Positions 1-6,620 of a DNA stretch of 8,930 nt are shown piece after piece. Position 1 is the first letter of the stretch. The number at the start of each line of letters is the position of its first letter. Source of the stretch: Actinomycetota bacterium (GTDB taxonomy: Bacteria; Actinomycetota; Actinomycetes; Nanopelagicales; Nanopelagicaceae); NCBI GenBank assembly GCA_009702845.1, contig WLHG01000028.1:1-8930 (forward strand). Reading direction: 5' to 3'. The notes below the pieces were generated by a model, which worked only from the letters and a program-made list of their open reading frames with translations, searched no databases and was not told the origin of the DNA. Both the position numbers and the translations under genes were made by a program.

Positions 1-2
1 CC

Positions 3-1160
3 ATTCTCAACGGCTCCATTTGGCGTCTTTTTTTAGGAGTTCTCGCCGATCGCATCGGTGGCAAGAAAGTAACTGTTGTAATGCTGCTAGTTACTTCAAT
101 TCCAGCTTATTTATTGGCACACATTGAGCTGACATACACTTGGCTACTCGTCTTAGCCTTCTTCGTTGGTTTTGCTGGAAACCTCTTCAGCGTTGGCATT
201 GCCTGGAACTCGCACTGGTTTGAGCGTAACCGTCAGGGCTTTGCCCTCGGAGTTTTTGGTGCAGGAAACGTAGGCGCATCGGCGACAAAATTTATTGGTC
301 CGGCAGTTATTGCCGGCACCGTCGGTGGTTCTTACCTTGGCGGAATCATTCCTGGTGGTTGGCGTTTTGTGCCCGCCCTGTATGCGGTGCTATTAGTCCT
401 TACCGCTTTAGCAATTCAATTTTTCACACCTGCAGATACTGAAAATCTGCAAACATCACGGCCTCTACGTCAGATGTTTGCGCCATTGCGCTTCGTGCAG
501 GTGTGGAGATTTTCTTTCTACTACGTGATTGTATTTGGAGCATATGTCGCCCTGGCCTCTTGGATGCCTAAATATTACGTCTCTGTCTATGGATTAGAGC
601 TGCAGAATGCCGCGCTCTTGACTGCGCTCTTTATTTTCCCAGCCTCACTTCTTCGCCCACTTGGTGGTTATATCTCTGACAAAATGGGAGCGCGTCGCCT
701 AATGTATGGAACTTTTCTTTCCATGTTAACAGCGCTGCTTTTCTTAGCCGCACCATTTGGTTACATTGTTTTAAATACACCGGATGGACCAAGAGAAGTT
801 CTGCCATATAGCTTGGGAGTCGTGCCATTTACCGCTCTACTTTTTATTGTCGGATGTTCTATGGGTATTGGCAAGGCGGCAGTCTTTAAGCACATTCCTG
901 AGTACTTCCCCAGCGATGTCGGTGCAGTAGGTGGACTAGTTGGCACTCTTGGTGCCTTAGGTGGCTTCTTATTGCCTCCATTATTTGTCGCCGTGCGCGA
1001 GTGGACTGGCCTACCTCAGTCGACCTTCGTCGTTCTCTTCGTATTAACTCTCGTCGCGACAGTTTGGATGCATGTAGTAATAGTAAAAATGCTGCACAAG
1101 GCAAGCCCGACACTTAAAAACCAGATTGATTACAACAACTCTCAAATGAATGGAGCTTAA
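3..1160 (+). CDS. narK1: NarK1-type nitrate/nitrite MFS transporter (5' truncated)
   Basis: An inner-membrane porter of the NNP family, expected to import nitrate by proton symport. The frame is open from base 3, before the first ATG at 81, and encodes the MFS loop 2-3 signature (GVLADRIGGKK, visible residues 12-22). The real start is therefore outside the window, with roughly 45-60 residues missing compared with the usual 430-450. Of 385 visible residues most are hydrophobic helices. The two NNP signatures are present: VGFAGNLFSVGIAW with RQGFALGVFGAGNVGAS (about 55-93) and MGIGKAAVFKHIPEYFP (about 287-303). Arg8 (SIWRLFLG) and Arg218 (SLLRPLGGYISDK) sit where E. coli NarK has its substrate arginines R89 and R305. 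The gene ends one base before the start of a second NNP porter, so the two are almost certainly co-transcribed. Family assignment is firm. The NarK1 subtype and symport mode are inferred from sequence flavour and pairing. Confidence 0.88.
   Translation: MLNGSIWRLFLGVLADRIGGKKVTVVMLLVTSIPAYLLAHIELTYTWLLVLAFFVGFAGNLFSVGIAWNSHWFERNRQGFALGVFGAGNVGASATKFIGPAVIAGTVGGSYLGGIIPGGWRFVPALYAVLLVLTALAIQFFTPADTENLQTSRPLRQMFAPLRFVQVWRFSFYYVIVFGAYVALASWMPKYYVSVYGLELQNAALLTALFIFPASLLRPLGGYISDKMGARRLMYGTFLSMLTALLFLAAPFGYIVLNTPDGPREVLPYSLGVVPFTALLFIVGCSMGIGKAAVFKHIPEYFPSDVGAVGGLVGTLGALGGFLLPPLFVAVREWTGLPQSTFVVLFVLTLVATVWMHVVIVKMLHKASPTLKNQIDYNNSQMNGA
1152..1155 (+). promoter_or_regulatory. Ribosome binding site that decides the narK2 start
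   Basis: GGAG lies inside the last codons of the upstream porter gene, six bases before the ATG at 1162. The other in-frame ATG, at 1150, would overlap the upstream gene and has no Shine-Dalgarno-like stretch in front of it. This favours 1162 and implies translational coupling between the two porters. Confidence 0.7.
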
Positions 1161-1161
1161 A

Positions 1162-2490
1162 ATGTCTGCTAAAGCAATTAAATCCTCCGAGTGGCTGGAG
1201 TCCTGGGATCCAAATGTTGAAGGAAAGTGGGAGTCTAAGATTGCTTGGAAGACACTCTGGGTAACAACATACGCACTCACTTTGGGCTTTATGAGTTGGT
1301 TCCTCGTTTCAGCCCTAGCACCCAAGCTCAATAACTTAGGCTTTGATCTAAGCAAGAAGGAGCTCTACTGGCTAGCTGCAATGCCAGGACTTGCTGGTGG
1401 TGGACTTCGCTTAATCTGGATGTTCCTTCCTCCAATTTTAGGAACGCGCAAATTAGTTACCTACTCAACTTCACTCTTATTGCTTCCACTTATTGGATGG
1501 TCATTTGCAGTGCGTTCACCGTCAACACCTTACTTTGCGCTTCTTATTCTGGCCTTCTTCTCTGGAATTGGTGGCGGGGTATTTTCAGGATTCATGCCGA
1601 GTACCTCATACTTCTTCCCCAAATCAAAACAGGGTTTAGCACTTGGCATTCAAGCAGGTGTTGGCAACTTTGGCGTGAGTATCATTCAATTCTTTACTCC
1701 AATCATCGTTGGATCGGCGATGTTTGGTGCAACCTTAGGTGCGCCACAACGATTTATTGATCCGGCAAAAGGAATTGATAAATCGGTCTGGTATCAAAAT
1801 GCCGGTCTAGTCTGGGTCCCATTTGTCATTGTCTCGGTGCTCCTCTCATGGAAGTTTTTGAAATCTGTGCCTGTCACTTCACGTGGAGTCAAAGATCAAT
1901 TAGATATCTTCAATAATCAGCACACGTGGTTGATGACTGTGCTTTATTTCATGACTTTCGGAACTTTCTCCGGGTTTTCTGCTCAGTTCGGCCTACTTAT
2001 TAAAAACCTTTTCGGCGAGTTCGCTAATGCTCCAGATCCGGTGAAGTTTGCATTCTTTGGACCGCTGGTCGGCTCTGCAGCACGCGTAATTAGCGGACCA
2101 ATCGCCGATCGTTTAGGTGGCGGAATCCTTACATTCTTCTCAGGAATTGGAATCGCAGCATCAGCGATTTATACATCAGGCCAACTTGCACCTGCGAGCA
2201 GTGATGACTTCATGAAATTCTTCTGGGGCATGATGGCAATCTTCTTCTTCGCCGGCGTAGGCAATGCAAGTACGTTTAAGCAGATGCCGATGATCTTTGC
2301 TCCAAGACAGGCTGGAAGTGTCATTGGATGGACCGGGGCGATCGCCGCCTTTGGACCTTTCATCTTCGGTGTTCTGCTCTCTCTCATGGCACCTGCCGGC
2401 TTCTTCCAGGGCGTTGCTCTCTTTGCAGTAGTTGGAACGGCCATTGCATGGTGGTTCTACGCTCGCAAAGGCGCGGTCGCTAAGAGCTAA
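1162..2490 (+). CDS. narK2: NarK2-type nitrate/nitrite MFS transporter
   Basis: A second NNP-family inner-membrane porter, 442 residues from the ATG at 1162, complete and of normal family length with about 12 helices. The first nitrate signature is textbook: GIGGGVFSGFMPSTSYFFPK, then QGLALGIQAGVGNFGVS (residues 135-173). The second is GVGNASTFKQMPMIF (365-379). Arg83 (GGLRLIWMF, helix 2) and Arg308 (GSAARVISGPIADRLGG, helix 8) match NarK R89 and R305, which bind nitrate/nitrite. The sequence is closer to classical nitrate/nitrite antiporters than its upstream neighbour. A symporter-plus-antiporter pair is a known arrangement in nitrate respirers (Paracoccus and Thermus types): one starts nitrate uptake, the other exchanges nitrate for nitrite. 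A start at 1150 would add only MELK. The transport mode is inferred. The kinase gene follows after 43 bp with no hairpin terminator visible between them. Confidence 0.92.
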   Translation: MSAKAIKSSEWLESWDPNVEGKWESKIAWKTLWVTTYALTLGFMSWFLVSALAPKLNNLGFDLSKKELYWLAAMPGLAGGGLRLIWMFLPPILGTRKLVTYSTSLLLLPLIGWSFAVRSPSTPYFALLILAFFSGIGGGVFSGFMPSTSYFFPKSKQGLALGIQAGVGNFGVSIIQFFTPIIVGSAMFGATLGAPQRFIDPAKGIDKSVWYQNAGLVWVPFVIVSVLLSWKFLKSVPVTSRGVKDQLDIFNNQHTWLMTVLYFMTFGTFSGFSAQFGLLIKNLFGEFANAPDPVKFAFFGPLVGSAARVISGPIADRLGGGILTFFSGIGIAASAIYTSGQLAPASSDDFMKFFWGMMAIFFFAGVGNASTFKQMPMIFAPRQAGSVIGWTGAIAAFGPFIFGVLLSLMAPAGFFQGVALFAVVGTAIAWWFYARKGAVAKS

Positions 2491-2533
2491 AGGCTAACTC
2501 GTTATTCCGGGTGATATTAGGCAGACTCTTGCC

Positions 2534-3637
2534 ATGGATGTCACCCGGCTTAGCGCGCTCTCTGATGCCGTTATGGATGTTGCAAAAGGTGAGGACTTAA
2601 AGACATCACTGAAGCGACTAATACAAAATGCGGTTCTTATTACTGACTGCACGTATGGAGCTCTTGGATCTATCACTTCGGATGGCACTCTTGAAGATTT
2701 TACTTATGTGGGCATGAGTGATGAGACTGCCGATGAGATCGACACCTTCCCTGAAGGTAAAGGTTTGCTTGGACACTTACTGAAATTCCCTGAACCACTG
2801 AGAGTTTCAGTAATTAAAGATCATCCATCATCGGTTGGGTTTCCAAAAGGCCATCCATCAATGTCGGGATTTTTAGGTGTGCCAATTCGGATTCGTAACG
2901 AACTCTATGGAAGTATCTATTTGACTCAAAAGCGCAATGGAAAAGATTTTACTGAGGAGGACGAGAAGCTCGTTGTTGTTTTAGCTTCGGCTGCCGGAGT
3001 TGCCATCGATAGTTACCGTGGGCATATTGCACAGAGTCAGGTCAGTGTTTTAGCCGAGCGTGAGCGAATTGCTCGAGATTTGCATGACTTAGTTATACAA
3101 AGGCTATTTGCCTCAGGGATTTCACTCCAGTCAGTCGAGTCGGATCCCTCACTTTCAACGACATCCTTGGAAAAGATTAAGAGCACGTTGGATAACCTTG
3201 ATTCAACTGTCCAGCAAATTAGAACAACTATCTTTGCCCTGCAAGATGAACACCCCATTGAAGACGTACGAACTATGATTCTGAGCGAAATTGCCTCTCT
3301 AAGCGCTGTTGCTGGATTTCAAATCTCAAACTCTTTTCAAGGTCCTGTTGACACCATGATTGGTGAGGAGCTTGCAAGCCAAGTAATTCCGGTCATCCGC
3401 GAGCTCATAACAAATGCAATCCGACATGCAGAAGCAACCAAGATTGATCTGGTGGTACTAGCCAATCAAACCTATTGCGAAATCCGAGTTGTTGATAATG
3501 GAAAAGGTTATGTTGCAGGAGAGCGAAAAAGTGGACTCTTAAATCTTGAGCGCCGGGCAGTGGCCAGAGGCGGTGAGTTTGAGATTCTTAAAAATGGTGA
3601 TGTGGGTACTCGAACAATGTGGCGGGCGAGCCTTTAG
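2534..3637 (+). CDS. DosS/DevS-like GAF sensor histidine kinase, probable heme sensor
   Basis: A cytoplasmic sensor kinase of 367 residues without membrane segments. The N-terminal GAF domain (about 5-165) matches GAF-A of mycobacterial DosS/DosT, including HPSSVGFPKGHPSM followed by FLGVPIRIRNELYGSIYLTQK. His107 falls on the proximal heme ligand (DosS His149) and Tyr129 on the distal tyrosine (DosS Tyr171). Gly45 takes the place of DosS Glu87, as in the oxygen sensor DosT (Gly85). A HisKA_3 dimerisation helix follows, with ERIARDLHD and phospho-acceptor His184. The ATPase domain has an N box (RELITNAIRHA, Asn293), DNGKG (321-325) and SGLLNLERRA (333-342). DosS/DosT are about 575 residues with two GAF domains; this one lacks GAF-B. 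No other in-frame start exists between the stop at 2495 and the ATG at 2534, and the Shine-Dalgarno is weak (AGG 12 bases upstream), so coupling to narK2 transcription is likely. The probable partner is the convergent DosR-like regulator. Kinase identity is firm; heme binding is inferred from residues. Confidence 0.93.
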   Translation: MDVTRLSALSDAVMDVAKGEDLKTSLKRLIQNAVLITDCTYGALGSITSDGTLEDFTYVGMSDETADEIDTFPEGKGLLGHLLKFPEPLRVSVIKDHPSSVGFPKGHPSMSGFLGVPIRIRNELYGSIYLTQKRNGKDFTEEDEKLVVVLASAAGVAIDSYRGHIAQSQVSVLAERERIARDLHDLVIQRLFASGISLQSVESDPSLSTTSLEKIKSTLDNLDSTVQQIRTTIFALQDEHPIEDVRTMILSEIASLSAVAGFQISNSFQGPVDTMIGEELASQVIPVIRELITNAIRHAEATKIDLVVLANQTYCEIRVVDNGKGYVAGERKSGLLNLERRAVARGGEFEILKNGDVGTRTMWRASL

Positions 3638-4275
3638 CTTCTGCCTACGCTAAGTCGAACTGCCATAGCCGCGGCCTGTGTTCGTCGTTCAAGCCCTAAT
3701 TTCCTCAGAAGAGAAGAGACGTAGTTCTTAACCGTCTTTTCAGCCAAGAACATATTCTTTGCAATCTCTCTATTGGTCATGCCTTCACCAATAAACTCAA
3801 GTACGCGCTGTTCTTGATCAGTCAGCTCGTAGATTTCACTTGCGGGGTTTTTGTTTTCACGAAGGCGATTAGTTACCGATGAGATTAACTTTGTATCAAG
3901 GAAGCTCTCTCCAGCTGCAACTCTGCGAATTGAGGCAAGGAGCTCCAAATTCTTTATATCTTTAATCAAATAACCAACGGCCCCTCCTAGGACCGCGCCA
4001 AGGAGAGCCTCATCATCTTGAAATGAGGTGAGCATTAATACCTTTAACTCGGGCTTAAGACTGATTAGATCCCGGCAGAGTTCAATGCCATTTCCATCTG
4101 GTAAGCGCACATCTAAAACAGCAACATCGGCATCCAAAGCTGCAAAATTAACTACTGCCTCTTCACAGTTTGCCGCACTTCCGACAACCAACAAATCCTC
4201 TTCGGCATCAATCAGATCTATTAATCCCTTACGTACGAGTTCATGATCATCGACAACGAAGACTTTTGTTTGCAC
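3634..4275 (-). CDS. devR: DosR/DevR-like NarL-family response regulator
   Basis: A 213-residue DNA-binding response regulator very close to M. tuberculosis DosR (DevR), the activator of the hypoxia/NO/dormancy regulon. The receiver domain (1-120) has acidic residues Asp9/Asp10, phospho-acceptor Asp55 in VAVLDVRLPDGNGIELCRDL, Thr83 and Lys105. The C-terminal LuxR-type helix-turn-helix (about 150-210) contains LTDQEQRVLEFIGEGMTN and MFLAEKTVKNYVSSLLRKLG. Lys180, Lys183 and Asn184 correspond to DosR's base-contacting Lys179, Lys182 and Asn183; Thr199 matches the phosphorylated Thr198. The start is GTG at 4275, supported by AAGGA five bases upstream. The gene lies 13 bp behind the DUF2249 gene and is probably co-transcribed with it. 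Its stop overlaps that of the convergent kinase gene by four bases. The symbol is by similarity; pairing with the neighbouring kinase is inferred. No clear DosR box was found in the window. Confidence 0.95.
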   Translation of the reverse strand: MQTKVFVVDDHELVRKGLIDLIDAEEDLLVVGSAANCEEAVVNFAALDADVAVLDVRLPDGNGIELCRDLISLKPELKVLMLTSFQDDEALLGAVLGGAVGYLIKDIKNLELLASIRRVAAGESFLDTKLISSVTNRLRENKNPASEIYELTDQEQRVLEFIGEGMTNREIAKNMFLAEKTVKNYVSSLLRKLGLERRTQAAAMAVRLSVGRS

Positions 4276-4288
4276 TGAAATCCTTAAT

Positions 4289-4591
4289 CTAGTTTCGTAT
4301 CAACTCAATATGCCACTTATCCGGACCTTCGTCTAGGAAGTTGACTGAGAAATTTCCTGGGTGCTTCTTCTCGATTTGAGCAAGTAAAGGAATCGGCTTA
4401 TGGGGTGCCACAAGCACCATTCCCTGGCCAGATTTAAGCGATTCAAGGGCTCCAAATATCGCTGGGTGGCGAATTTCGTGAGGTATTAATGTGGCATCGA
4501 GTTCAGGAAAAGTTGATGAACTCTCCTCGCCACAACGGCATGAGTGTGATCCTGAATTCTCTGGGGCTTTAGTTATTTCAATAATTTCCAT
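4289..4591 (-). CDS. DUF2249 domain protein
   Basis: A small soluble protein of 100 residues (102 if the GTG at 4597 is used). The C-terminal two thirds match DUF2249: FPELDATLIPHEIRHPAIFGALESL, then GQGMVLVAPHKPIPLLAQIEKKHPG and a closing KWHIELIR. The N-terminal arm carries SHSCRCGEE, a CxC plus His cluster that could bind metal; this is seen in the sequence but untested. DUF2249 proteins often occur near nitrate, nitrite or NO genes and next to hemerythrin or cupin proteins, and their biochemical role is not settled. The ATG at 4591 is preferred because a TAGAAT -10 hexamer ends six bases before it, which suggests a leaderless mRNA, common in Actinobacteria; no strong ribosome site is present. 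The gene leads the DosR-like regulator by 13 bp. Family call is good; any role in nitrogen-oxide or redox handling is inference from context. Confidence 0.85.
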   Translation of the reverse strand: MEIIEITKAPENSGSHSCRCGEESSSTFPELDATLIPHEIRHPAIFGALESLKSGQGMVLVAPHKPIPLLAQIEKKHPGNFSVNFLDEGPDKWHIELIRN

Positions 4592-4597
4592 GTCCAC

Positions 4598-4625
4598 ATT
4601 CTATCTTTTGAATATTATCGTCCAA
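4598..4625 (-). promoter_or_regulatory. Candidate promoter of the DUF2249-devR unit
   Basis: On the minus strand TTGGAC (4620-4625) is followed after 16 bases by TAGAAT (4598-4603), which matches TATAAT at 5 of 6. The -35 is weak (3 of 6). A start seven bases after the -10 would fall on the A of the ATG at 4591, giving a leaderless transcript. This is by eye only. Confidence 0.45.
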
Positions 4626-4633
4626 ACGATTAT
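4614..4633. promoter_or_regulatory. 20-bp imperfect dyad over the -35, possible operator
   Basis: The perfect core ATCGT-CCAA-ACGAT (4617-4630) extends outward with one mismatch to 8-nt arms. It covers the candidate -35 of the DUF2249-devR unit. It does not fit the DosR box consensus. It could be an operator, but arms this short in A/T-rich DNA can arise by chance. Confidence 0.3.
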
Positions 4634-4652
4634 TGCTTCAGTTACCGAGAGC

Positions 4653-4668
4653 AACCCCTCAAACCCCT
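4653..4668 (-). repeat. Tandem AGGGGTT direct repeat
   Basis: Two copies of AGGGGTT (minus strand; 4662-4668 and 4653-4659) are phased nine bases apart. They lie about 28-43 bp upstream of the candidate -35 and directly after the DUF779 stop. A third GGGG run lies at 4677-4680. The repeats may be a tandem protein-binding site or chance; no fourth G-run is present for a simple four-stranded structure. The rest of the gap 4592-4671 holds only the promoter and dyad listed separately. Confidence 0.3.
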
Positions 4669-4671
4669 GGA

Positions 4672-5073
4672 TTATGCCCCTGTTTTTACTGGTGAATTCT
4701 CTAGTATCGCCCATTCGTCATCGCTAAATAGCCGTGATCGGATAAGGAATCGTTTTCCTTCAGGTGATTCAAGAGAGAATCCGCCACCGCGACCAACAAC
4801 AACATCGATTGTTAAATGCGTATGTTTCCAATATTCAAACTGCGAGGCCGACATCCAAACTTGAATTGGCTCTGCGATATCTTTAATAATGAACTCACCA
4901 ATTAGAACATCGGAGCCACCAACGCGAAACTCGCCTTTGAGATAACACATGGGCGATGATCCATCACAGCAGCCACCTGATTGATGAAACATCAGTGGTC
5001 CATTTATTTTTGTAAGCTTGAGTAATAGCTCTGCCGTCTCGGGTGTGTAATCAACTCGAGACGGCAGAGGCAT
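4672..5073 (-). CDS. DUF779 protein, aldehyde dehydrogenase partner
   Basis: A soluble 133-residue protein of the DUF779 family, complete and of usual length. The family core GPLMFHQSGGCCDGSSPMC (residues 25-43) gives His30, Cys35, Cys36 and Cys43, a cluster that looks suited to metal or thiol chemistry. Further on are VWMSASQFEYWKHTHLTIDV and a glycine-rich GRGGGFSLESPEGKRF (94-109). DUF779 genes are repeatedly found directly beside ExaC/AldB-type aldehyde dehydrogenases, as here, but the biochemical function is not established as far as I know. The start at 5073 is fixed by a strong AAGGAG that overlaps the stop codon of the upstream dehydrogenase, with a nine-base intergenic gap, so translation is probably coupled. 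A stable 13-bp hairpin begins one base after the start codon and spans codons 2-15 (listed separately). A role in aldehyde oxidation is inferred from the neighbour. Confidence 0.9.
   Translation of the reverse strand: MPLPSRVDYTPETAELLLKLTKINGPLMFHQSGGCCDGSSPMCYLKGEFRVGGSDVLIGEFIIKDIAEPIQVWMSASQFEYWKHTHLTIDVVVGRGGGFSLESPEGKRFLIRSRLFSDDEWAILENSPVKTGA
5029..5069 (-). repeat. Perfect 13-bp inverted repeat at the DUF779 translation start
   Basis: Arms 5029-5041 and 5057-5069 (CTCTGCCGTCTCG / CGAGACGGCAGAG) are exact reverse complements. Past one mismatch two more pairs form, leaving a 9-base loop at 5045-5053. In the mRNA the stem starts one base after the AUG at 5071-5073 and lies within codons 2-15. 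A G+C-rich stem here would sit in the initiating ribosome's footprint. No U-tract follows, so it is not a standard terminator. Confidence 0.85.
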
Positions 5074-5078
5074 TAGTA

Positions 5079-5084
5079 CTCCTT
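5079..5084 (-). promoter_or_regulatory. Strong ribosome binding site overlapping the aldehyde dehydrogenase stop
   Basis: The minus strand reads TAAGGAGTACTAATG: the stop codon of the dehydrogenase shares two bases with AAGGAG, five bases before the DUF779 ATG. This layout is typical of coupled translation, and matters because a hairpin directly after the start codon would otherwise hinder new initiation. Confidence 0.8.
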
Positions 5085-6606
5085 AAAAGAAACCGAGCTT
5101 GTTTGGTGAGTATGAAACTAGCAGGTTCTTTGTCTGTTGGTAATGATCGAGCATCATCTTATGATTCTCACGGCCGATTCCAGAGGCTTTGTAACCACCA
5201 AAGGCAGCTCCTGCTGGATAGGCGTGATAACAGTTAGTCCAGACTCGACCGGCTTGAATTGCTCGGCCTGCGCGATAAGCGGTATTCATATCGCGTGTCC
5301 ATACTCCCGCACCTAGTCCGTACAAGCTGTCGTTTGCGATTTCCATAGCGTTATCAAAACCATCAAACTTCGTAACAGACACAACTGGACCGAAGATTTC
5401 CTCTTGGAAGATGCGCATCTTGTTGTGGCCTTCAAAGATTGTTGGCATTACGTAGTAGCCACCGGATAGTTCTCCGCCCAAATCTGCGCGTTCTCCACCT
5501 GTAATTACCTTTGCGCCCTCTTTCTTACCAATATCGAAGTAAGAGAGGATCTTTTCTAGCTGATCGGTACTGGCTTGTGCGCCAATCATCGTTGATAGAT
5601 CTAGAGGGTGTCCCTGCTTAATTGCATTAGTGCGTGCAGTGACATCACCTAAGAACTTGTCATACATCTTGGTGTCGATGAGCCCACGAGAAGGACATGT
5701 GCAAACTTCGCCTTGGTTGACGGCAAACATTGTGAAGCCTTCGAGTGCCTTGTCATAGAATGCATCATCCTCCGCTGCAACATCGGCAAAGAAGATATTC
5801 GGGCTCTTGCCACCGAGTTCAAGAGTGACAGGAATGATGTTCTCAGATGCGTACTGCATGATGAGGCGACCCGTTGAGGTTTCACCAGTGAAGGCAATCT
5901 TTGCAATACGTGGAGATGATGCAAGTGGCTTTCCAGCTTCGACACCAAAACCATTGACGATATTGACGACACCATCTGGCAGTAGATCTTTAATGATGTC
6001 CATTAAAAATAGAATTGAAACAGGTGTCTGCTCGGCTGGCTTTAGGACTACGCAGTTACCTGCAGCAAGGGCAGGGGCTAACTTCCAAATGGCCATCAAA
6101 ATTGGGAAGTTCCACGGAATAATCTGGCCGACTACTCCAAGAGGTTCGTGGAAGTGATAGGCAACTGTGTCCTCATCCAACTCACCGGCTGATCCCTCTT
6201 GGGCGCGAATGGCGGCCGCAAAGTATCTGAAGTGATCGATTGCAAGTGGGATATCAACGTAGAGCGCTTCGCGAACTGGCTTTCCATTTTCCCATGTTTC
6301 AGCAACTGCAATAGCTTCAACGTTTGCTTCCATGCGGTCGGCGATCTTGTTCAAAATAATCGCACGGGCAGTTGCTGATGTCTTGCCCCATGCAGGAGCG
6401 GCTGCATGGGCGGCATCTAACGCCTTATCTATATCTTTTGCATTTCCACGGGCAACATCACAGAAAACTTTTCCAGTTACTGGAGTGACATTTTCGAAGT
6501 ATTGACCTGAATCTGGCTTTTCATATTTGCCGTTGATCCAATGGTCATAACGAGGTAAATATGTAACTTTGCTTCCGGGTTGTCCGGGAGCTACGAAATC
6601 AGTCAT
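5083..6606 (-). CDS. NAD(P)-dependent aldehyde dehydrogenase, ExaC/AldB type
   Basis: A cytoplasmic dehydrogenase of 507 residues, the usual length, oxidising aldehydes (probably acetaldehyde or related short-chain aldehydes) to acids. Landmarks: PWNFP (164-168, Asn166), Lys189 in LKPAEQTP, the Rossmann loop FTGETSTG (239-246), general base Glu263 in LELGGKSPN, and nucleophile Cys302 in [18 protein letters not shown] (402-408) contains the conserved glutamate near the nicotinamide ribose. The CTCPSR form of the active site and the adjacent DUF779 gene are typical of the ExaC/AldB/AcoD branch. The start at 6606 has GGAG five bases upstream. A good sigma70-like promoter lies 48 bp upstream, with a palindrome at the predicted transcription start, so the gene is probably separately regulated from icd. 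DUF779 follows at nine bases. Substrate is inferred from the subfamily; methanol, ethanol or polyamine breakdown are alternatives. Confidence 0.95.
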   Translation of the reverse strand: MTDFVAPGQPGSKVTYLPRYDHWINGKYEKPDSGQYFENVTPVTGKVFCDVARGNAKDIDKALDAAHAAAPAWGKTSATARAIILNKIADRMEANVEAIAVAETWENGKPVREALYVDIPLAIDHFRYFAAAIRAQEGSAGELDEDTVAYHFHEPLGVVGQIIPWNFPILMAIWKLAPALAAGNCVVLKPAEQTPVSILFLMDIIKDLLPDGVVNIVNGFGVEAGKPLASSPRIAKIAFTGETSTGRLIMQYASENIIPVTLELGGKSPNIFFADVAAEDDAFYDKALEGFTMFAVNQGEVCTCPSRGLIDTKMYDKFLGDVTARTNAIKQGHPLDLSTMIGAQASTDQLEKILSYFDIGKKEGAKVITGGERADLGGELSGGYYVMPTIFEGHNKMRIFQEEIFGPVVSVTKFDGFDNAMEIANDSLYGLGAGVWTRDMNTAYRAGRAIQAGRVWTNCYHAYPAGAAFGGYKASGIGRENHKMMLDHYQQTKNLLVSYSPNKLGFF

Positions 6607-6612
6607 TTCTAC

Positions 6613-6616
6613 TCCA
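6613..6616 (-). promoter_or_regulatory. Ribosome binding site of the aldehyde dehydrogenase gene
   Basis: Minus-strand GGAG stands within ATTGGAGTAGAAATG, a few bases before the ATG at 6606. It supports that start and leaves the palindrome at 6621-6644 immediately upstream. Confidence 0.6.
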
Positions 6617-6620
6617 ATTT

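Noticed and set aside
886..1113. Open frames antisense to the porter genes (also 1044-1355 and 2169-2444)
   Set aside because: They lie opposite well-supported NNP genes, show no recognisable domain and look like shadows of hydrophobic coding sequence.
1150..1161. Upstream ATG at 1150 as the narK2 start
   Set aside because: It has no ribosome site and overlaps the upstream gene; the ATG at 1162 has GGAG at good spacing and adds no loss to the conserved region.
43..2123. GCCGATCG shared by the two porter genes (44-51 and 2104-2111)
   Set aside because: It encodes the conserved ADR of the MFS loop motif at homologous pseudo-repeat positions, not a regulatory repeat.
2491..2533. Separate promoter or terminator between narK2 and the kinase gene
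   Set aside because: No hairpin with a U-run. A TGATATTAG resembling an extended -10 has no -35 and lacks the final T.
2821..2862. Repeated CATCCATCA
   Set aside because: It encodes the two HPS tripeptides of the GAF heme-pocket motif and is explained by coding.
3634..3653. TTAGC/GCTAA stem as a terminator between kinase and regulator
   Set aside because: Only 5 bp with a 10-base loop and no T-run on either strand.
4592..4671. DosR box upstream of the DUF2249-devR unit
   Set aside because: Neither the dyad nor the G-run repeats fit the GGGACT...AGTCCC pattern; calling it would be forcing the match.
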